This document shows, piece by piece, positions 58,219-64,000 of a stretch of 64,000 nt of DNA (the stretch's first letter is position 1; each line of letters opens with the position of its first letter). The translations under genes were made by a program, and so were the position numbers. The DNA lies in assembly GCF_001440345.1 (NCBI RefSeq), contig NZ_LJYX01000017.1, positions 372,001 through 436,000 on the forward strand, in the 5' to 3' direction. A model generated the notes under the pieces. That model saw nothing but the letters and a program-made list of their open reading frames with translations. It was not told where the DNA came from and did not search any database. This DNA is from Colwellia sp. TT2012 (lineage in GTDB: Bacteria > Pseudomonadota > Gammaproteobacteria > Enterobacterales > Alteromonadaceae).

Positions 58219-58830
58219 TTACTTGATGCTTAATAATTCAACTTCAAATACTAAAGTGGCATAGGCAGGAATACTACCTTGAGAGCCACGTTCACCATAG
58301 GCTAAATCGTAAGGGATAGTTAATTTCCACTTACTACCTTCAGTCATTAACTGTAAGGCTTCAGTCCAACCAGCAATAACGCCTTTTACCGGGAACTCAG
58401 CCGGTTGGCCACGGTCAACTGAACTATCAAAGACATCACCGTTAGTAAATGTACCGTGATAATGCACAGATACAGTGCTATCTGCTGATGGCTTTTCGCC
58501 TTCACCTGTTACTAATACTTCGTATTGTAAACCAGACTCAGTAACCGTCACTTCATCACGTTTAGCATTTTCGGCTAAGAATTTTTCGCCTTCAGCTGAA
58601 GCTTCTTTAGCAACTGCTTGTTCTTGCTCTTGTATTTTTTTAGAAACCACAGAAAAAGCTTCGTTTAGGTCTTCATCTGAAACTTGGCTAGTAGCATCAG
58701 CTAATGCATCAGAGATACCCGCTTGTACAGCAGTGATATCAAAATCTTTAAAAGGGTTGTTGCGAAGTTGGTCACCTAATTGACGACCTACGCCATAGCT
58801 AACACGTTGTTCAGTAGTATCAAAATTCAT
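58219..58830 (-). CDS. fklB: FKBP-type peptidyl-prolyl isomerase FklB (FKBP22)
   Basis: 203 aa. N-terminal dimerisation domain (RVSYGVGRQLGDQLRNNPF, ~9-27) and C-terminal FKBP domain (VSVHYHGTFTNGDVFDSS..., IPYDLAYGERGSQGSIPAYATLVFEVELL). Accelerates proline isomerisation during folding; no signal peptide, so cytoplasmic. Monocistronic with its own promoter and terminator. Confidence 0.94.
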   Translation of the reverse strand: MNFDTTEQRVSYGVGRQLGDQLRNNPFKDFDITAVQAGISDALADATSQVSDEDLNEAFSVVSKKIQEQEQAVAKEASAEGEKFLAENAKRDEVTVTESGLQYEVLVTGEGEKPSADSTVSVHYHGTFTNGDVFDSSVDRGQPAEFPVKGVIAGWTEALQLMTEGSKWKLTIPYDLAYGERGSQGSIPAYATLVFEVELLSIK

Positions 58831-58947
58831 CGGTATATAAACTCCAGACTATCAGTAGTCTTTTAAATGATTAATTTATTTTAAACGCTTAATTAAAACT
58901 TATGTTTAAAGTAAGCAAAATTAATCGAAGGTTTAAAAATTATCGCG

Positions 58948-58977
58948 ATTCTAGCATAAAAGCTCTAATACGAACAA
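58948..58977 (-). promoter_or_regulatory. Predicted promoter of fklB
   Basis: Extended -10 tgctagaat (tagaat at 58953-58948) with a weak -35 ttgttc (58977-58972), spacer 18. Confidence 0.4.
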
Positions 58978-59055
58978 CTTGAAATTAGTCAATATCAAGA
59001 GTAACGCCCTCTATTATTGAGCTTGAGCAAGGCCCTAATTGTCGGGGGTGAGAAT

Positions 59056-59088
59056 AAAAAAGCCAGTGACTTGATGTCACTAGCTTTT
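59056..59088 (-). terminator. Terminator of putP
   Basis: Stem aaaagctagtgac / gtcactggctttt with a T-tract on the minus strand, 30 bases after the putP stop. Confidence 0.9.
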
Positions 59089-59118
59089 CAATTAACATGG
59101 ATTTAAGGAAGCGTTAGA

Positions 59119-60606
59119 TTATTTATGGTGCGTTAACATTTCATCAAAAGTAATCGTTATTTGCTCTGCCACTTTAGGGGATAGTTTACTTACCCCATAA
59201 ATAGCCAATGAACAAACGACAAAACCTGGCACTATTTCATACATAATGGCACTAAGTGTTTGGCCATTAATGGTAATAGGGGCATAAATCCAGATAAGCA
59301 CGGTTACCGCGCCACTGACTATGCCAGCTAATGCGCCATTACGTGTCATATCCTTCCAATACAAACAGCCAATAACAACAGGGCCAAATGCGGCACCAAA
59401 CCCTGCCCAAGCATTACTGACTAAACTTAAAATACTGCTATTACGATCATAAGCTAAATAAATGGCCACTAATGCCACCAGAAAAACTGAAATCCTACCC
59501 ACTAACACCAGTTGTTTTTCACTGGCATCTTGATGTAAAAACGCTTGATAAAAATCACCGGTAAGCGAGCTAGAAGTCACCAATAACTGTGAAGATATCG
59601 TACTCATTATTGCCGCAAGTATTGCTGCCAATAAAAAACCTGCAATGAGTGGGCTAAAGAGTAACTGTGATAAAACAATAAAAATGGTTTCGGCATCATC
59701 TAGCTGTAACCCTGTTTTAGCCACGTAAGCAATACCAGCAAGACCTGTTGCCATAGCACCAACAATAGTAACTATCATCCAGGTCATCCCTATACGGCGA
59801 GCGGTTGGCATATCTTTAACACTACGAATAGCCATAAAACGAACAATAATATGCGGCTGGCCAAAGTAACCTAAGCCCCAAGCCATAGCGGAAATAATAC
59901 CAAGAGCACTGACGCCACTAAAAACATTTAATAGCTCAGGGTTTATCGCTGTAATTGTGTTTTGCATTTCGGCTATGCCACCTACTTCATTTATCGCAAC
60001 AATAGGGACTAAAACTAAAGCGACAAACATAATACAGCCCTGGACAAAGTCGGTTAAACTTACCGCTAAAAAACCGCCAAATAAGGTATAAGCAACCACC
60101 ACACCGGCGGTAACATATAAACCGACTTCATAATTTAAACCAAAAGAGCTTTCAAACAATTTTCCGCCAGCAACAAGACCGCTTGAGGTATATAAGGTAA
60201 AAAACACTACAATGACCAAAGAGGATACTATGCGTAATAGGCGGGATTTGTCATTAAAACGATTTTCAAAAAAATCAGGTAAAGTAATTGAGTCATTCGC
60301 TATTTCGGTATAGGTTCTAAGGCGTGGCGCAACCACTAAGTAATTAAGAAACGCACCAATAACTAAGCCAATAGCAATCCAAATACTACTCAGGCCACTA
60401 ATATACATAGCACCGGGTAAGCCCATCAACATCCAGCCACTCATATCAGAAGCGCCCGCCGACAATGCCGCAACACTTGGCGATAAACTGCGACCACCTA
60501 ACATATAGCCAGCGACATCACTGGTGGATTTTTTATAAGCGTATAACCCAATTAAGAGCATAACGACAAAATAAAGTGCTAACGAAATTAAAGTACCTAT
60601 AGCCAA
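59119..60606 (-). CDS. putP: Sodium/proline symporter PutP
   Basis: 495 aa sodium:solute symporter with ~13 membrane helices. Seen: SAGASDMSGWMLMGLPGA (~49-66), LRTYTEIANDSITLPDFFENRF (~96-117), GYFGQPHIIVRFMA. Imports proline with sodium. Complete. Divergent from an EAL-HDOD gene. Confidence 0.94.
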   Translation of the reverse strand: MAIGTLISLALYFVVMLLIGLYAYKKSTSDVAGYMLGGRSLSPSVAALSAGASDMSGWMLMGLPGAMYISGLSSIWIAIGLVIGAFLNYLVVAPRLRTYTEIANDSITLPDFFENRFNDKSRLLRIVSSLVIVVFFTLYTSSGLVAGGKLFESSFGLNYEVGLYVTAGVVVAYTLFGGFLAVSLTDFVQGCIMFVALVLVPIVAINEVGGIAEMQNTITAINPELLNVFSGVSALGIISAMAWGLGYFGQPHIIVRFMAIRSVKDMPTARRIGMTWMIVTIVGAMATGLAGIAYVAKTGLQLDDAETIFIVLSQLLFSPLIAGFLLAAILAAIMSTISSQLLVTSSSLTGDFYQAFLHQDASEKQLVLVGRISVFLVALVAIYLAYDRNSSILSLVSNAWAGFGAAFGPVVIGCLYWKDMTRNGALAGIVSGAVTVLIWIYAPITINGQTLSAIMYEIVPGFVVCSLAIYGVSKLSPKVAEQITITFDEMLTHHK

Positions 60607-60868
60607 AGTAATTACCTGTAAAATGTAAAGTTGTTAATTATTAAGGTCGCTAACCTAGCAAAAATAGCTGAATAAATAAACCTTAGCCAAGTAAGTGAAT
60701 GTAGTCCTAAACTATTGCGAATGTAAACACTCGCGTTAATGACAGGTAAATAAGAATAAAAATACCGCTAAAACGAAAACAAATTAAAAAAACTAATGCA
60801 AAAAAAACCGCTATACCATATATTTAAGAGTAATAAACCTATAGAGCCTGAGCTAGTTAACGACATTT

Positions 60869-62101
60869 ATGATTTTTTACGCTGCAAGACAACCAATTTT
60901 AGATAAAAGTAAAAAACTTTTTGCTTATGAGTTACTTTTTCGTGACAGCATCGACAATGTGTTTCCAGATATAGATGGGGATGAAGCGACCAGTAAAATA
61001 ATTGAAGCTAGTCAATTTAACATGGGCATCAGTGGGTTTACCGGTAATAAGCTTGCTTTTATCAATTTCACCTTAGAAACCTTAATAAAAGGTTATCCTG
61101 AAATGCTATCGCCTGATGAGATAGTGGTTGAAATTCTGGAAACAATAAAACCAGGTAAAAAATTACTGGCGTTATGTAAAGATTTGCATAAAAAAGGTTA
61201 CACCCTAGCGTTAGATGATTATGAGCACCAAAATGTTTGGGCGCATTTCTATCCTTTCATTAAAATTATTAAAATTGATATCCAGCAAAGCAGCATTGAT
61301 GACATAAAACAGGTGCTGAGTGCGATTAAAGATCATCCCCATATTAAGATGTTAGCTGAAAAAGTAGAAACCTATGAAGAGTATGAACAAATGCTGCAAC
61401 TAGGTTTTGATTATTTTCAAGGCTATTTCTTTGCCAAACCTGAAATGGTAAAAACTAAAAACCTGTCTCCCTCTCAAATAGCCATGGCAGAGTTACTCTA
61501 TGAAACGTCTAAAACTGAGCTTGATTTAAATAGTATCACTAGCGTATTTGAACGCGATGTCTCACTGTCTTATAAATTATTGCGCTACGCTAATTCAGCA
61601 ATATTTAAACGTTGCAATGAAATATCCACGATAAAACAGGCCTTAGTGATATTAGGATCAGCTGAGCTAAAACGTTTTATCGGCTTGATGTTTGCAGTAA
61701 CGGCAAACCCAGACAAACCATCAGAGTTGATTAACATGGCCATGAGCAGAGCAAAATTCTGTGAATTAGTGGCTCAGGACATCCGTTCACAACTCAATAC
61801 TTCCATTGCTTTTTTAACAGGTTTGTTATCTATGATTGATGCCATCTTAGATGAAGATATGGCCACTGTATTAGAAAAACTGCCATTATCTCCAGAAATT
61901 AAAGAGCCGCTATTAACGAAGAAAGGCGTTATGGCAGCAATCATTAAGTTGGTTGGATTCATAGAACAGGCTGAGTGGGATAAAACCACCTTGGTGATGA
62001 AAAAGTTAAAACTCGATAAAGATAAAGTGGTTGAACATTACAATCAAGCAGTCGCTTGGGCCGATGAACAAACACAAGCAGTTTCATCTAAGCTTAACTA
62101 A
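60869..62101 (+). CDS. EAL-HDOD signalling protein (YuxH family)
   Basis: 410 aa. N-terminal EAL-type domain (1-~200) with key motifs altered: YELLFRDS instead of an EAL signature, so it probably does not hydrolyse c-di-GMP. A C-terminal HDOD domain (~205-390: VFERDVSLSYKLLRYANSAIF, IKQALVILGSAELKRFIGLMF) lacks a full HD metal site. Such proteins act as signalling or protein-interaction hubs, e.g. in motility and attachment. Divergent from putP, ends in a strong terminator. Confidence 0.88.
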   Translation: MIFYAARQPILDKSKKLFAYELLFRDSIDNVFPDIDGDEATSKIIEASQFNMGISGFTGNKLAFINFTLETLIKGYPEMLSPDEIVVEILETIKPGKKLLALCKDLHKKGYTLALDDYEHQNVWAHFYPFIKIIKIDIQQSSIDDIKQVLSAIKDHPHIKMLAEKVETYEEYEQMLQLGFDYFQGYFFAKPEMVKTKNLSPSQIAMAELLYETSKTELDLNSITSVFERDVSLSYKLLRYANSAIFKRCNEISTIKQALVILGSAELKRFIGLMFAVTANPDKPSELINMAMSRAKFCELVAQDIRSQLNTSIAFLTGLLSMIDAILDEDMATVLEKLPLSPEIKEPLLTKKGVMAAIIKLVGFIEQAEWDKTTLVMKKLKLDKDKVVEHYNQAVAWADEQTQAVSSKLN

Positions 62102-62131
62102 TACATAACATTTTTTGTTTCTGCATATTAT

Positions 62132-62165
62132 AAAAGGTCAGTAACCGCCGTTACTGACCTTTTTC
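62132..62165 (+). terminator. Terminator of the EAL-HDOD gene
   Basis: Stem aaaaggtcagtaac / gttactgaccttttt with a 4-base loop. Confidence 0.93.
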
Positions 62166-62208
62166 ATAGATTAAGTACAAAAAACATTTAGCCATCTAAA
62201 CATCTACA

Positions 62209-62237
62209 TTGACAGAAGCTATTTTACTTTTATAATG
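62209..62237 (+). promoter_or_regulatory. Consensus sigma-70 promoter of the NhaC-type gene
   Basis: ttgaca (62209-62214) and tataat (62232-62237) with exactly 17 bases between: perfect consensus. The start codon at 62269 is ~32 bases downstream, implying a short leader. Confidence 0.85.
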
Positions 62238-62268
62238 CTACAACAACATTATTTTATGTAGCTCTGTT

Positions 62269-64000
<1,732 letters not shown>

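Overview
The window looks like the chromosome of a marine gammaproteobacterium of the Colwellia/Thalassotalea type (Alteromonadales). The basis is AT-rich DNA, the conserved block ligA side / nhaC / putP / fklB / dapB-carA-carB-greA / yhbY-rlmE-ftsH-folP-glmM-tpiA-secG-tRNA-Leu, and a carnivorous-scavenger gene set (two POT peptide transporters, an M9 collagenase, an S41 peptidase). The genus is an inference from style and synteny; no database was searched.

Layout. (1) 1-40 kb is accessory and heavily rearranged. It opens with a REP-associated tyrosine transposase (RAYT) bounded by inverted repeats, then a two-gene operon of a small protein plus a large helical-repeat protein with a PIN-like C-terminal domain (1.8-5.4 kb). 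That operon resembles the GAPS6-type anti-phage pair and is the best candidate for an unusual system here. After it come an HNH nuclease remnant, a glycosylasparaginase, a 7-unit tandem repeat, a TonB-receptor scrap, a PhnCDE-like ABC importer, a DsbA scrap, a second RAYT, a POT transporter divergent from a CadC/ToxR-like TPR regulator, a third RAYT (nearly identical to the second) whose two ends have both multiplied into arrays, a TPR-GGDEF diguanylate cyclase, a truncated RAYT copy, an alpha/beta hydrolase, a second POT transporter, an S41 lipoprotein operon, an EamA exporter between direct repeats, a secreted collagenase with four PPC-like domains, and a split HipA operon (hipB-hipS-hipT). 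A SNF2/SWIM helicase, a RhlE-like helicase and a PhyH dioxygenase close this part. (2) 40.5-42.6 kb is a 2 kb insert between a tRNA-Leu 3' remnant and the intact tRNA-Leu(GAG). It carries a Fic gene with an amber codon at position 3. (3) 42.6-64 kb is ordinary core genome, nearly all on the minus strand, interrupted only by a twice-frameshifted SPFH gene.

How it fits together. The collagenase, S41 protease, two POT carriers and a CadC-like sensor suggest growth on protein and peptides. At least two RAYT families and several short palindromic repeat families (a 55-bp REP with six copies, solo hairpins, 115-bp and 130-bp repeats) explain most of the non-coding DNA in the first 40 kb and many of the broken genes there. 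The toxin/defence-like loci (PIN-TPR pair, HipBST, Fic) all lie in repeat-rich or tRNA-bounded DNA, as expected for recently acquired genes.
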